DNA of 36,291 bases from Actinomycetales bacterium. GTDB taxonomy: Bacteria > Actinomycetota > Actinomycetes > Actinomycetales > Quadrisphaeraceae. The notes below the pieces were generated by a model, which was given only the letters and a program-made list of their open reading frames with translations, made no database searches and was not told the origin of the DNA. Location: NCBI GenBank assembly GCA_022701985.1, contig JAKONK010000254.1, positions 1 through 36,291 of the forward strand, written 5' to 3'. A program made the position numbers and the translations under genes. Shown here piece after piece: positions 16,922 to 25,215 of the stretch; position 1 is the first letter of the stretch; every line of letters begins with the position of its first letter.

Positions 16922-17451
16922 GCGCCGCGCCCCAGCTGCTGGTGGTGATGGGGGTCTCCGGCAGCGGCAAGACGACCGTCGCCCGCCTCCTCGCCGAGGA
17001 CCTCGGCTGGACCTTCGCCGAGGCCGACGAGTTCCACCCCCGGGCCAACATCGAGAAGATGGAGTCCGGGACGCCGCTCACCGACGAGGACCGCTGGCCC
17101 TGGCTGTCCTCCCTGCGCGACTGGGCCAGCGAGCGCGCCGACGCCGGTGAGGACGCCGTCGTGACCTGCTCGGCGCTCAAGCGCTCCTACCGCGACCTGC
17201 TGCGCGGCTCCCGGGCCCGGGTGCGGTTCGTGCACCTCGACGGTCCCGCCGAGCTGCTGGCCCAGCGCATCGGCGGACGCACGGGCCACTTCATGCCGAC
17301 CTCCCTGCTGGGCTCGCAGCTGGAGACCCTGGAGCGGCTGGGGCCCGACGAGGACGGCGTCGTCGTCTCGATCGAGCTCCCCGCGCGGGAGTGCGCCCGC
17401 GCCGCCGTCCGCGCCCTCGGACTCGAGGCCGCGCCCGCGGACCCGCGGTGA
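16918..17451 (+). CDS. gntK: Gluconokinase
   Basis: This 177-residue P-loop kinase phosphorylates D-gluconate to 6-phosphogluconate for the pentose phosphate pathway. It shows MGVSGSGKTTVARLL (Lys18), ADEFHPRANIEKMESGTPLT, CSALKRSYRDLLRG and the family hallmark GHFMPTSLLGSQLETLE. The length and motifs match GntK/IdnK. GTG 16918 overlaps the epimerase stop and the end overlaps the next start by 4 nt. No gluconate permease is adjacent. Confidence 0.93.
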   Translation: MSAAPQLLVVMGVSGSGKTTVARLLAEDLGWTFAEADEFHPRANIEKMESGTPLTDEDRWPWLSSLRDWASERADAGEDAVVTCSALKRSYRDLLRGSRARVRFVHLDGPAELLAQRIGGRTGHFMPTSLLGSQLETLERLGPDEDGVVVSIELPARECARAAVRALGLEAAPADPR

Positions 17452-18830
17452 GCGCGACGAGCAGCCACGAGGCCGGCGCGGTCGCGGCACCGCCGGACCC
17501 CGCTGCGGGCTCGCGCAGCCTGCGGCTCCTGCTGGGCCTCGCCGCCGCGGTCGTCGTCGTCGCCGGGCTGAAGGCGCTCTCCGGCAGCCTCGGGCCGGCC
17601 TTCCTCGCGCTCGTGCTGGTCATCGTGGTGCACCCGCTGGGCGCCAGCATCCAGCGCCTGGGACAGCGGCGCTGGGTGCCGTCCTGGCTGGCGACCGGGG
17701 CCGGGGTGGCGGCCAACCTCGTGGTCGTCTACCTCATCGTGGGCGCGCTCGCGGCGTCGCTGGCGTGGGCCGTGGTCGAGCTGGCCACCACCCTCCCCCA
17801 GTACACCCAGCAGCTGGTCGACCTGCGCGACTCCACGCTGCAGCTGCTCACCCAGGTCGGGGTCGACCAGACCCAGCTGATCCAGATGGTCAACAGCGCC
17901 GACCCGTACCAGCTGCTCGGCTACGCCCAGACGCTCGTGGCCGGGCTGACGTCGGGCCTGACCGACTTCACCTTCATCCTGCTGCTGCTCTTCTTCCTGG
18001 CCATCGACGCCGCGACCTTCCCCCGGCTGCTGCAGATGGCGTCCAGCTCGCACTCGGACGCCGTGGAGGCGCTGCGCACGTTCGCCTCGGGGACGCAGCG
18101 CTACCTGGTCGTCTCGACGGTCTTCGGGGCCATCGTCGCGGTGCTCGACGTCATCGCGCTCGTCTACCTCGACGTGCCGCTGGCGCTGCTCTGGGGCCTG
18201 GTCTCGTTCGTCACCAACTACGTCGCGAACATCGGCTTCCTGCTGGGCGTGGCCCCGCCGGCGCTGCTCGCGCTGCTGGCCAACGGCCCCGAGAACGCCC
18301 TCCTCGTGGTCATCGTCTACACGGTGATCAACGTCCTGATCCAGGGGCTGATCCAGCCCAAGATCGTGGGTGACGCGGTGGGGCTGTCCGCCTCGCTGAC
18401 CTTCCTGTCGGTGGTCTTCTGGGGCTTCGTCCTCGGCGGGCTGGGCGCGCTGCTCGCCGTGCCCCTGAGCCTGCTCACCCGGGCCGTCGTCATCGACGCC
18501 GACCCGCGCAACCGCTGGCTGCTCCCCCTCGTGGCGGGCAGCCCGGGGGGCGTGCCGGTGCGCAAGGCGCCCCGCCGCGAGCGGATGGCCCGCCTGAGCG
18601 GGAGGCACCAGCACCCCGACGACGCCGCTCCGCCGCACGACGACGGCGCCGAGTCCCAGCACCCCGCTGACCACCCGGCTGACCACCCCGCCACGCACCC
18701 GGCGGAACGGCCGGCCGGCACCCCCGCCGGTCAGCGCGCGGACCCGTCCGAGGGGCCCGGCGCAGAGCCCCGCGACGAGGCTCGCGACCTGGCGGGGGAC
18801 GAGCCCCGGGACGGGGCGTCCCGGGCCTGA
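17448..18830 (+). CDS. AI-2E family transporter (putative permease)
   Basis: This 460-residue membrane protein has the AI-2E/TqsA fold: two N-terminal helices (about 23-65), a third at about 80-100, an amphipathic region (TTLPQYTQQLVDLRDS), then five more helices that include SFVTNYVANIGFLLG and VIVYTVINVLIQGLIQPKIVG, both family signatures. Members export small molecules or act as Na+/H+ antiporters, so the substrate is unknown. The hydrophilic C-terminus of about 90 residues is His/Pro/Asp-rich with HPADHPADHPATHPA repeats, not part of the domain. The GTG start overlaps gntK as GTGA. Confidence 0.9.
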   Translation: MSATSSHEAGAVAAPPDPAAGSRSLRLLLGLAAAVVVVAGLKALSGSLGPAFLALVLVIVVHPLGASIQRLGQRRWVPSWLATGAGVAANLVVVYLIVGALAASLAWAVVELATTLPQYTQQLVDLRDSTLQLLTQVGVDQTQLIQMVNSADPYQLLGYAQTLVAGLTSGLTDFTFILLLLFFLAIDAATFPRLLQMASSSHSDAVEALRTFASGTQRYLVVSTVFGAIVAVLDVIALVYLDVPLALLWGLVSFVTNYVANIGFLLGVAPPALLALLANGPENALLVVIVYTVINVLIQGLIQPKIVGDAVGLSASLTFLSVVFWGFVLGGLGALLAVPLSLLTRAVVIDADPRNRWLLPLVAGSPGGVPVRKAPRRERMARLSGRHQHPDDAAPPHDDGAESQHPADHPADHPATHPAERPAGTPAGQRADPSEGPGAEPRDEARDLAGDEPRDGASRA

Positions 18831-18835
18831 GGCCC
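18803..18835. terminator. Hairpin pair at the convergent end of the AI-2E and YdeI genes
   Basis: GCCCC at 18803-18807 pairs with GGGGC at 18813-18817. GGGCC at 18823-18827 pairs with GGCCC at 18831-18835 around the TGA stop. The genes are only 15 nt apart, so overlapping bidirectional termination is plausible. The stems are short, so the call is tentative. Confidence 0.35.
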
Positions 18836-18845
18836 AGGACCGGGC

Positions 18846-19316
18846 TCAGCGGCGGGAGCGGCCCTCGGCCAGCGCCGCGGCGGCCCGGGCCACGCGGGAG
18901 GTGCGCGTCTCCACCTTCTTGGCGTCCTCGACCCAGCGCACCCACTCCTTGCGGTGGCTCGGCGCCAGGCCGTCGAAGAACGCTCCGGCTCCGGCGGCCT
19001 CCACGGCCGAGGCGAGGTCATCGGGGACCGCGAGCGGAGCCGGCGCGGAGGCCACCTCCACGTCCACGTCCACCTCGTCACCGGCGGCGAGCCCTGCGGC
19101 CGTCCGGTGCTCCGACGACAGCGGGAGCATGACGGCGCCCCCCATGGACCCCGGGGTCGTCGTCCACCCGTAGGGGGCCGTCGAACCGTCGGAGCGCACG
19201 ACGGTGACGCGCAGCAGCGGGCGCCTGCCCGCTCCCAGCGCCTCGAGCACGTCGGCGGGGACCTCGAGCCCCGTGGCGCTCCCTCGGGGGTTGAGCACGG
19301 TCGTCCGGTACCTCAT
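18846..19316 (-). CDS. DUF1905/YdeI (OmdA-like) family protein
   Basis: This 156-residue protein has an N-terminal DUF1905-type beta domain (YRTTVLNPRGSATGLEVPAD, then GAVMLPLSSEHRTAAGLAAG) and a C-terminal OmdA/YdeI segment (FFDGLAPSHRKEWVRWVEDA, then KKVETRTSRVARAA). That arrangement is common in actinobacteria. No enzymatic function is established; some relatives are linked to stress or bacteriocin protection. The ATG at 19316 gives the normal family N-terminus. No clear ribosome binding site is seen. It stands alone, with 66 nt to the next upstream gene. Confidence 0.8.
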   Translation of the reverse strand: MRYRTTVLNPRGSATGLEVPADVLEALGAGRRPLLRVTVVRSDGSTAPYGWTTTPGSMGGAVMLPLSSEHRTAAGLAAGDEVDVDVEVASAPAPLAVPDDLASAVEAAGAGAFFDGLAPSHRKEWVRWVEDAKKVETRTSRVARAAAALAEGRSRR

Positions 19317-19382
19317 GCCGCGGATGCTGCCCGGGCGGGCCGGCCGCCGTCCAGGCCCGGGGGTGCGGACGGGGCCGGAGGC

Positions 19383-19739
19383 TCAGCCGCTCCGCGGCAG
19401 GCCGCGGCGCCGGCCCCGGGCCTCGGCCACCTCGCTGGCCACGGCGACGCCGGCGGCCACCAGCAGCACCGACGGCCACGGCCCGACCTTCCGGGCCAGG
19501 GGGTGCGAGCCGCCCATGGCCGCGGTGTAGAGCGCCCCGAGCACGGCGGCCCCCACCGGGCCGGTGGTGCGGGCCCACTGGCGGCCGCACCAGGTGCCGG
19601 CGAGGGCGAACAGGCCCCCGCCGACCTCGCGCTCCGTGGCGCGGGCGACGGCGAAGCCGCCGACCAGCCCGACGGCGGCCACGACGGACGGGCGGAGCAC
19701 CGTGCGGCTCAGGTCACCCGACGAGGTCGCTGCGGTCAC
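19383..19739 (-). CDS. Small membrane protein of unknown function downstream of guaA
   Basis: This 118-residue protein is not recognised as a named family. Hydrophobic segments lie at about residues 17-31 (PSVVAAVGLVGGFAV), 42-50, 60-74 (VGAAVLGALYTAA) and 88-101 (PSVLLVAAGVAVAS). The C-terminus is basic (EARGRRRG). The GTG at 19739 lies 4 nt after the guaA stop, so it is probably the last gene of the SURF1-DUF3817-guaA operon. Its reading frame shows normal high-GC codon bias. The function is unknown. Confidence 0.7.
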   Translation of the reverse strand: MTAATSSGDLSRTVLRPSVVAAVGLVGGFAVARATEREVGGGLFALAGTWCGRQWARTTGPVGAAVLGALYTAAMGGSHPLARKVGPWPSVLLVAAGVAVASEVAEARGRRRGLPRSG

Positions 19740-19743
19740 GGGG

Positions 19744-21366
19744 TCACTCCCACTCGATGGTGCCCGGCGGCTTGCTGGTGACGTCGAGGACGACGCGGTT
19801 GACCTCGGCGACCTCGTTGGTGATGCGCGTGGAGATCCGGGCGAGCACGTCGTACGGCAGGCGGGTCCAGTCGGCCGTCATCGCGTCCTCGCTGCTCACG
19901 GGGCGCAGCACGACGGGGTGGCCGTAGGTGCGGCCGTCGCCCTGGACGCCCACGGAGCGGACCTCGGCGAGGAGCACCACGGGGCACTGCCAGATCTCGC
20001 CGTCGAGCCCCGCGGCGCTGAGCTCCTCGCGGGCGATGAGGTCGGCGGCGCGCAGCACGTCGAGGCGCTCGCGCGTCACCTCGCCGATGATGCGGATGCC
20101 CAGGCCCGGGCCGGGGAAGGGCTGGCGGCCGACGATCTCGGCCGGCAGGCCCAGCTCGGCGCCGACGGCACGGACCTCGTCCTTGAACAGCGCGCGCAGG
20201 GGCTCCACCAGCTCGAACTGCAGGTCGTCGGGCAGGCCGCCCACGTTGTGGTGGCTCTTGATGGTCGCCGCGCCCTGGCCGCCGCCCGACTCCACGACGT
20301 CGGGGTAGAGGGTGCCCTGCACGAGGAACCGCACCTCGCCGTCGTCGCCGTCGGCGGCCCGCGCGCGCTCCACGACCTGGCGCGACGCCGCCTCGAACGC
20401 GCGGATGAACTCGCGGCCGATGGCCTTGCGCTTGGCCTCGGGCTCGGTGACGCCCGCGAGCGCGGTGAGGAAGGCCTCGGTGGCGTCCCAGACGACGAGG
20501 TTCACGCCGGTGGCGGCGACGAAGTCGCGCTCGACCTGCTCGGCCTCACCGGCGCGCAGCAGCCCGTGGTCGACGAAGACGCAGGTCAGCTGGTCGCCGA
20601 CGGCCTTCTGCACCAGGGCGGCGGCCACGGCGGAGTCGACGCCGCCGGACAGGCCGCAGATGACGCGCCCGGTGCCCACCTGGGCCCTGACGAGCTCGAC
20701 CTGCTCCTCGATGATGCTGCCGGCGGTCCAGTCGCCCGCGAGCCCCGCGCCGCGGCGCAGGAAGTTCTCCAGCACCCGCTGGCCGTGGGTGGAGTGCGCC
20801 ACCTCGGGGTGCCACTGCACGCCGTAGAGGCGGCGCTCGTCGTCCTCGAAGGCGGCGACGTCGGCGCCGGCGCTGCGGGCGGTGACGGTGAACCCCTCGG
20901 GGGCGGCGCTCACGGAGTCGCCGTGGGACATCCACACGTCCTGCTCGGCGGGCTGGCCGTCGAGCAGGGTGCTGCCCTCGGGACGGGCCCGCAGGGCGGT
21001 GCCGCCGTACTCGCGCAGACCGGTCTGCGCCACCGTGCCGCCCAGGGCAGAGGCCATCGCCTGGAAGCCGTAGCAGATGCCGAGCACGGGGACGCCGGCG
21101 TCGAACAGGGCCGGGTCGACCTGGGGGGCGCCGTCGGCGTACACCGAGCTGGGCCCGCCGGACAGGATCACCGCGGCCGGGTCCTTGGCGAGGATCTCCG
21201 CGACGGAGGCGGTGCTGGGCACCACCTCGGAGTAGGCGTCGGCCTCGCGCACCCGCCGGGCGATGAGCTGGGCGTACTGCGCGCCGTAGTCGATGACCAG
21301 CACCGGGCGGTGCCGCTGCTCGGCGGCCACCTCGGCGGGCGGGACGGGCGGGTGCTGCTGGCTCAC
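19744..21366 (-). CDS. guaA: GMP synthase (glutamine-hydrolysing)
   Basis: This 540-residue enzyme aminates XMP to GMP using glutamine and ATP. The class I glutamine amidotransferase domain begins [20 protein letters not shown] and carries the nucleophile Cys98 in [12 protein letters not shown], with GVQWHPEV for the His. The ATP pyrophosphatase domain has the P-loop [17 protein letters not shown]. The C-terminal dimerisation domain ends [16 protein letters not shown] 21366 overlaps the DUF3817 gene stop by 4 nt and has GGAG 7 nt upstream. An in-frame extension to 21522 lies inside that gene and is rejected. guaB and guaB3 lie about 13 kb away in the same window. Confidence 0.97.
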   Translation of the reverse strand: MSQQHPPVPPAEVAAEQRHRPVLVIDYGAQYAQLIARRVREADAYSEVVPSTASVAEILAKDPAAVILSGGPSSVYADGAPQVDPALFDAGVPVLGICYGFQAMASALGGTVAQTGLREYGGTALRARPEGSTLLDGQPAEQDVWMSHGDSVSAAPEGFTVTARSAGADVAAFEDDERRLYGVQWHPEVAHSTHGQRVLENFLRRGAGLAGDWTAGSIIEEQVELVRAQVGTGRVICGLSGGVDSAVAAALVQKAVGDQLTCVFVDHGLLRAGEAEQVERDFVAATGVNLVVWDATEAFLTALAGVTEPEAKRKAIGREFIRAFEAASRQVVERARAADGDDGEVRFLVQGTLYPDVVESGGGQGAATIKSHHNVGGLPDDLQFELVEPLRALFKDEVRAVGAELGLPAEIVGRQPFPGPGLGIRIIGEVTRERLDVLRAADLIAREELSAAGLDGEIWQCPVVLLAEVRSVGVQGDGRTYGHPVVLRPVSSEDAMTADWTRLPYDVLARISTRITNEVAEVNRVVLDVTSKPPGTIEWE

Positions 21367-21767
21367 GAGGGGGCTCCGGGTGACGCGGGGACGGACGGAC
21401 CGCTGCGGCCGGCGCGCACGTCGGCGACGACGCGGCGCTCGGCCCAGAACGACAGGAGCGGCACGACGCCGCACAGCACCAGGACGAGCAGGCGGCCCAT
21501 CGGCCAGCGCAGCTTGCTCCACAGGTCGGCCACGGCGATGAGGTACACGAAGTAGACCCAGCCGTGCACGTAGGCGATGAAGTCGAGCGGCGTCGTGCGC
21601 TGGTCGAGGAAGCCGTGGCCCAGGTACACGTACTTGTAGAGCAGCTCGACGCAGAGCAGCAGCAGCATCACGCCGGTGGCCAGGGCCATCACGCGGTAGC
21701 GCGTCAGCGAGGCGCCGGGGTCCCGGTGGACCCGGGGCGCGGGGCGCGCCGGGCGGGTCGAGCTCAC
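21363..21767 (-). CDS. DUF3817 membrane protein
   Basis: This 134-residue actinobacterial membrane protein matches DUF3817 by its pattern: [20 protein letters not shown], then [30 protein letters not shown] and a third helix [20 protein letters not shown]. An HG in the second helix is the family hallmark. The function is unknown. It overlaps SURF1 upstream and guaA downstream, both as GTGA, so all three are coupled. Proximity of DUF3817 genes to guaA is something I expect in actinobacteria, but the link is not explained. Confidence 0.85.
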   Translation of the reverse strand: MSSTRPARPAPRVHRDPGASLTRYRVMALATGVMLLLLCVELLYKYVYLGHGFLDQRTTPLDFIAYVHGWVYFVYLIAVADLWSKLRWPMGRLLVLVLCGVVPLLSFWAERRVVADVRAGRSGPSVPASPGAPS

Positions 21768-22558
21768 CGGCCCACCTCCTGCGCAGCGGGCCGGGAGGCC
21801 TCGGGGGCCTCGTGGGCCGGGGTCATGGCGTCGGGCACCTGCTCATCCTCCCAGGCCGCGTCGGCGAGCTCGTCCTGGTGCCGGTCGCGGACGATCTTCA
21901 CCCACAGCACGAGGGCGAAGACGGCGAAGAGCCACCACTGGAAGGCGTAGGAGAGGTTCTGCGGGTCCAGGCGCGGCGTCGGCGCCTCGCTCGGCACGGG
22001 CACCAGCGCGCCCGGCGCGGCGAGCGACCCGGCGTCGGCGACCAGGTAGCCGGTGTACAGCTGGCCGGGCCACAGGTTCACGAGGTCACCGGAGCTGAGC
22101 ACCACGAGCTCGCCGTCGGGCCCGACGCCCTGGGGCTCCTCGGAGAGCATCATGCGGCCGCTCAGGTCGGCGGGGCCCGTGGGGGCTGCGGGCAGCTCCG
22201 CGCCGGCGGGGAGCTGGCCCAGGAGCACCGGCAGCAGGGCGCCGGTGCCGTCGACCGACAGGGCCGCGACCACCCAGGAGCCGTCGCGTCCGTCCAGGGG
22301 CCGGTCGGCCACCTGCTCGAGCGGCAGGTCGGCCCAGGTGCCGGTGACGTCCACGCGCTGGTGGTCGGCGTGGCCGGTGAAGTCGGAGGCCGGCTGGAGC
22401 ACCTGCCCCAGGGGCACCTCCTGCTCGGTGGGCGAGACCCGGGCGTGCTCCTCGGAGCGCCCGAGCTGCCACTCCCCCAGCACGGAGAAGAGCACGGCGG
22501 CGGCGAGCATCACCGCGAGCAGGCCCAGGTTGGCGGGGCGGAGGGCCGTGCGCAGCAC
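21764..22558 (-). CDS. SURF1 family cytochrome oxidase assembly protein
   Basis: This 264-residue protein has an N-terminal helix ([20 protein letters not shown], with the GEWQLGR family signature), an extracytoplasmic domain containing [24 protein letters not shown] and VLLGQLPAG, and a second helix ([20 protein letters not shown]) before a charged cytoplasmic tail. The family assists heme a insertion into cytochrome c oxidase. It starts leaderless at GTG 22558 and is divergent from the kinase at 22685. It is the first gene of the guaA operon. Confidence 0.88.
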   Translation of the reverse strand: MLRTALRPANLGLLAVMLAAAVLFSVLGEWQLGRSEEHARVSPTEQEVPLGQVLQPASDFTGHADHQRVDVTGTWADLPLEQVADRPLDGRDGSWVVAALSVDGTGALLPVLLGQLPAGAELPAAPTGPADLSGRMMLSEEPQGVGPDGELVVLSSGDLVNLWPGQLYTGYLVADAGSLAAPGALVPVPSEAPTPRLDPQNLSYAFQWWLFAVFALVLWVKIVRDRHQDELADAAWEDEQVPDAMTPAHEAPEASRPAAQEVGR

Positions 22559-22564
22559 CCCCCC

Positions 22565-22570
22565 AGGCTA
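22565..22570 (-). promoter_or_regulatory. -10 box of the SURF1 operon, leaderless
   Basis: TAGCCT on the minus strand is followed by exactly 6 nt (GGGGGG) and the GTG start at 22558. No ribosome binding site is possible between them. This should be the main promoter of SURF1-DUF3817-guaA. Confidence 0.6.
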
Positions 22571-22684
22571 CGGCGGCCGGGGCCTCCCCCGGTCGTGCCG
22601 GAGGGCGGGGAGTGGCACGGTGCACAGGAGCACCCGTCGGTCCCGCTGCGCGCGCGGGCCGCCCCCGGACGCGTGAGGACGACG

Positions 22685-24430
22685 ATGACCCGCCTGTTCA
22701 ACGACCCGTCAGCCTTCGCCGAGGACGCGAAGGCCGGCTTCTGCGACGCCTTCTCGACCTACGTCGTCGACGTGCCCGGCGGCGTGGTCCGGCGCCGGCG
22801 CACCCGGGAGGGCAAGGTCGCCGTCGTCATCGGGGGCGGGTCGGGGCACTACCCGGCCTTCGCCGGGGTCGTCGGGCCCGGCTACGCCGACGGCGCCGTC
22901 ATGGGCAACGTCTTCACCTCCCCCTCCGCCGCGGAGGCGGCCGCCGTGGGGCGGGCCGCCTCCGGCGGGGCCGGGGTGCTGCTGACCACCGGCAACTACG
23001 CCGGGGACGTGCTCAACTTCGGCCTGGCGGTCGAGCGGCTGGAGGCCGAGGGGATCCCCGCCCGGTACGTGGCGGTCACCGACGACGTCGCCTCCGTCGG
23101 CAAGGGCGCCGACGGGAGGCGCCGCGGCATCGCGGGCGACGTGCCGGTGTTCAAGTGCGCCAGCGCCGCCGCCGAGGAGGGCATGTCCCTGGACGAGGTG
23201 GTGCGGGTGGCGGAGAAGACCAACGAGCGCACCCGCACCCTGGGCGTCGCGTTCAGCGGCTGCACGCTGCCCGGCGCCGACGGCCCGCTGTTCACCGTCC
23301 CCGAGGGGCGCATGGGCGTGGGCCTGGGCATCCACGGCGAGGCCGGCATCGACGAGGTCGACATGCCCACCGCCGCCGAGCTGGCCCGGACCCTGGTCGA
23401 CGGCGTGCTCGGCGACGTCCCCGAGGGGCTCCCGGTCGAGGGCGCGCGCGTCACGGCGCTGCTCAACGGCCTGGGGAACACCAAGTACGAGGAGCTCTTC
23501 GTCGTCTGGAAGGACGTCGCCGCGCTGCTGCGCGAGAGGGGCCTGGAGGTGGTGGAGCCCGAGGTCGGCGAGCTGGTGACCAGCCTCGACATGGCCGGGT
23601 GCTCCCTCACGCTGACCTGGCTCGACGAGGAGCTGGAGCGCCTGTGGGGCGCGCCCGCCGACACCCCCGCCTACCGCAAGGGCCGGCTCGTCGAGGTGAC
23701 CGGCGACGGCGACGGTGCGGTCAGGAGCGACGACGAGGCCGCCCGGGCCGCCGAGGCGCCGCCGCTGTCCACCGGCCCGGTCGACGAGGGCTCGCGCGCC
23801 GCCGGGGCGCTGGTGGCCGGTGCGCTCGCCGCCGTCGCCGAGCGGATGGCGCAGGCGGAGGACGAGCTCGGCCGCATCGACGCCGTGGCGGGCGACGGCG
23901 ACCACGGCCGCGGGATGGTCCGCGGCTCGGCCGCCGCCCGCGACGCCGCCCGGGCCGCCGCCGACCGCGGTGCGGGGGTCGGCACGGTGCTGCAGGCCGC
24001 CGGTGACGAGTGGGCCGCCCGCGCCGGCGGCACCTCGGGCGTGCTCTGGGGCGAGCTGCTCGGGGCGGCGGCGAAGCACGTGGGCGACGAGGGCGCCCCC
24101 GACGCCGCCACCACCGCAGCTGCGGTGCGCGCGGGGTACGACCGGCTCGGGGAGCTGGGGGGCGCGAAGCCCGGCGACAAGACGATGCTCGACGCCCTCG
24201 GCCCGTTCTGCGACGCCCTCGACGCCGGTGCGGCCGACGGCCGGGGCCTGCGCGAGGCGTGGGCGGCGGCGGCGGAGCGCGCGGTCGAGGCCGCCGAGGC
24301 CACCCGGGAGCTGACCCCGAAGGTGGGGCGCGCACGGCCGCTGGCCGAGCGCAGCGTCGGCACCCCCGACGCCGGCGCGGTGAGCCTGGGGATGGTGGCC
24401 ACCACCGCCGCGGGCACCGCCGACCGCTGA
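22685..24430 (+). CDS. Fused DhaK-DhaL kinase, probably D-erythrulose kinase
   Basis: This 581-residue ATP-dependent ketose kinase has a DhaK domain in about residues 1-330, with VVIGGGSGHYPAFAGVVGPG and the substrate-binding His217 in GLGIHGEAG. A linker follows, then a DhaL domain from about 365 with the Mg-ADP aspartates in DAVAGDGDHGRGM and GAKPGDKTMLDALG. The one-chain form is the ATP-dependent type, not the PTS type. With the RpiB-type isomerase and EltD-like dehydrogenase next door, phosphorylation of D-erythrulose to its 4-phosphate (DerK role) is more likely than simple dihydroxyacetone use. That rests on context. ATG 22685 has GAGGA about 7 nt upstream. An upstream in-frame extension is rejected. 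Confidence 0.85.
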   Translation: MTRLFNDPSAFAEDAKAGFCDAFSTYVVDVPGGVVRRRRTREGKVAVVIGGGSGHYPAFAGVVGPGYADGAVMGNVFTSPSAAEAAAVGRAASGGAGVLLTTGNYAGDVLNFGLAVERLEAEGIPARYVAVTDDVASVGKGADGRRRGIAGDVPVFKCASAAAEEGMSLDEVVRVAEKTNERTRTLGVAFSGCTLPGADGPLFTVPEGRMGVGLGIHGEAGIDEVDMPTAAELARTLVDGVLGDVPEGLPVEGARVTALLNGLGNTKYEELFVVWKDVAALLRERGLEVVEPEVGELVTSLDMAGCSLTLTWLDEELERLWGAPADTPAYRKGRLVEVTGDGDGAVRSDDEAARAAEAPPLSTGPVDEGSRAAGALVAGALAAVAERMAQAEDELGRIDAVAGDGDHGRGMVRGSAAARDAARAAADRGAGVGTVLQAAGDEWAARAGGTSGVLWGELLGAAAKHVGDEGAPDAATTAAAVRAGYDRLGELGGAKPGDKTMLDALGPFCDALDAGAADGRGLREAWAAAAERAVEAAEATRELTPKVGRARPLAERSVGTPDAGAVSLGMVATTAAGTADR

Positions 24431-24500
24431 GACCGACCGGCGACGCACCCACCCACCCACCACTGATGACCGATGACTGACGAGCACGGAGGAGCAGGAC

Positions 24501-25022
24501 GTGGCTGACCAGCTGAGGATCGTCGTCGGCAGCGACGACGCGGGGTTCGACTACAAGGAGGTCCTCAAGAAGGACCTCCAGGGCGACGAGCGCGTCTCGG
24601 AGGTCACCGACGTCGGCGTCGACGCCGAGGGCGGCACGGACTACCCGCACGTCGCCGTGGCTGCGGCGCGGCTCGTCAGGGACGGGAAGGCCGACCGCGC
24701 GCTGCTCGTGTGCGGCACGGGCCTGGGCGTGGCGATCAGCGCCAACAAGGTGCCGGGGATCCGCGCGGTGACCGCGCACGACAGCTTCTCCGTCGAGCGG
24801 TCGGTGCTCAGCAACGACGCGCAGGTGCTGTGCTTCGGCCAGCGGGTGGTCGGCATCGAGCTCGCACGCCGCCTGGCCCGGGAGTGGCTCGGCTACACCT
24901 TCGACACCTCCAGCGCCTCGGCGGCCAAGGTCGCGGCGATCACGGAGTACGAGGACGGGGCCGACGGCCAGCGCTCCCTCGAGGACGCCGAGCGGGAGGC
25001 CGCCGACTCCGACGTCGCCTGA
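24501..25022 (+). CDS. RpiB/LacAB-family isomerase, probably D-erythrulose-4-phosphate isomerase
   Basis: This 173-residue sugar-phosphate isomerase shows [32 protein letters not shown], the catalytic loop [20 protein letters not shown] with Cys71, and the tail [17 protein letters not shown] of the family. RpiB itself interconverts ribose- and ribulose-5-phosphate. In mycobacterial erythritol/threitol pathways a close relative (DerI) turns D-erythrulose-4-phosphate into D-erythrose-4-phosphate, which fits the neighbours here. GTG 24501 has GGAGG 8 nt upstream. It lies 70 nt after the kinase; that gap holds only a CACC-type low-complexity run. Confidence 0.85.
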   Translation: MADQLRIVVGSDDAGFDYKEVLKKDLQGDERVSEVTDVGVDAEGGTDYPHVAVAAARLVRDGKADRALLVCGTGLGVAISANKVPGIRAVTAHDSFSVERSVLSNDAQVLCFGQRVVGIELARRLAREWLGYTFDTSSASAAKVAAITEYEDGADGQRSLEDAEREAADSDVA

Positions 25023-25025
25023 CCT

Positions 25026-25109
25026 CCGTGATCATGGACGCTGCGAACACGCCGCGCGCACGACGCCCATGATCACGGCCCGGAGTGTCCGTGGCGTCCA
25101 TGATCACGG
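25026..25109. repeat. Inverted GTGATCATGGACG intergenic repeats
   Basis: CCGTGATCATGGACGC at 25026-25041 has a perfect 16-nt inverted copy at 25094-25109. A third, less complete inverted copy (12 nt exact) lies at 25067-25078. The unit occupies most of the 193-nt gap between the isomerase and dehydrogenase genes, and a CGTGATCACG motif recurs at 26354-26363 beyond eltD. It looks like a REP/BIME-like dispersed element, or transcript-end hairpins. A regulatory palindrome centred on TGATCA is an alternative. Confidence 0.7.
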
Positions 25110-25146
25110 GCGGAGGGTCCCCCGGGCGGGCGGGCAGAGGCGCGCC

Positions 25147-25152
25147 TAGGGT
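25147..25152 (+). promoter_or_regulatory. Candidate -10 box for the dehydrogenase gene
   Basis: TAGGGT lies 63 nt upstream of the start. The leader would contain an 8-bp hairpin (25163-25170 with 25183-25190) and then the GAGGAGG ribosome binding site. No clear -35 is seen. Confidence 0.35.
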
Positions 25153-25215
25153 CGAGCTGAGGGGCGCCCGGCTGGCAGACGGCGGGCGCCGCGAACCGTC
25201 GACGAGGAGGTCGCA

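Noticed and set aside
22619-22634. GGTGC/GCACC inverted repeat upstream of the fused kinase gene
   Set aside because: The arms are only 5 bp with a 6-nt spacer. Its partial likeness to the TGCACGGACGTGCA element is within chance, so it is not listed as an operator.
24445-24463. CACC tandem run between the kinase and isomerase genes
   Set aside because: It is only about four short units in a 70-nt gap. It is low-complexity sequence without symmetry or spacing that would suggest CRISPR or a regulatory array.
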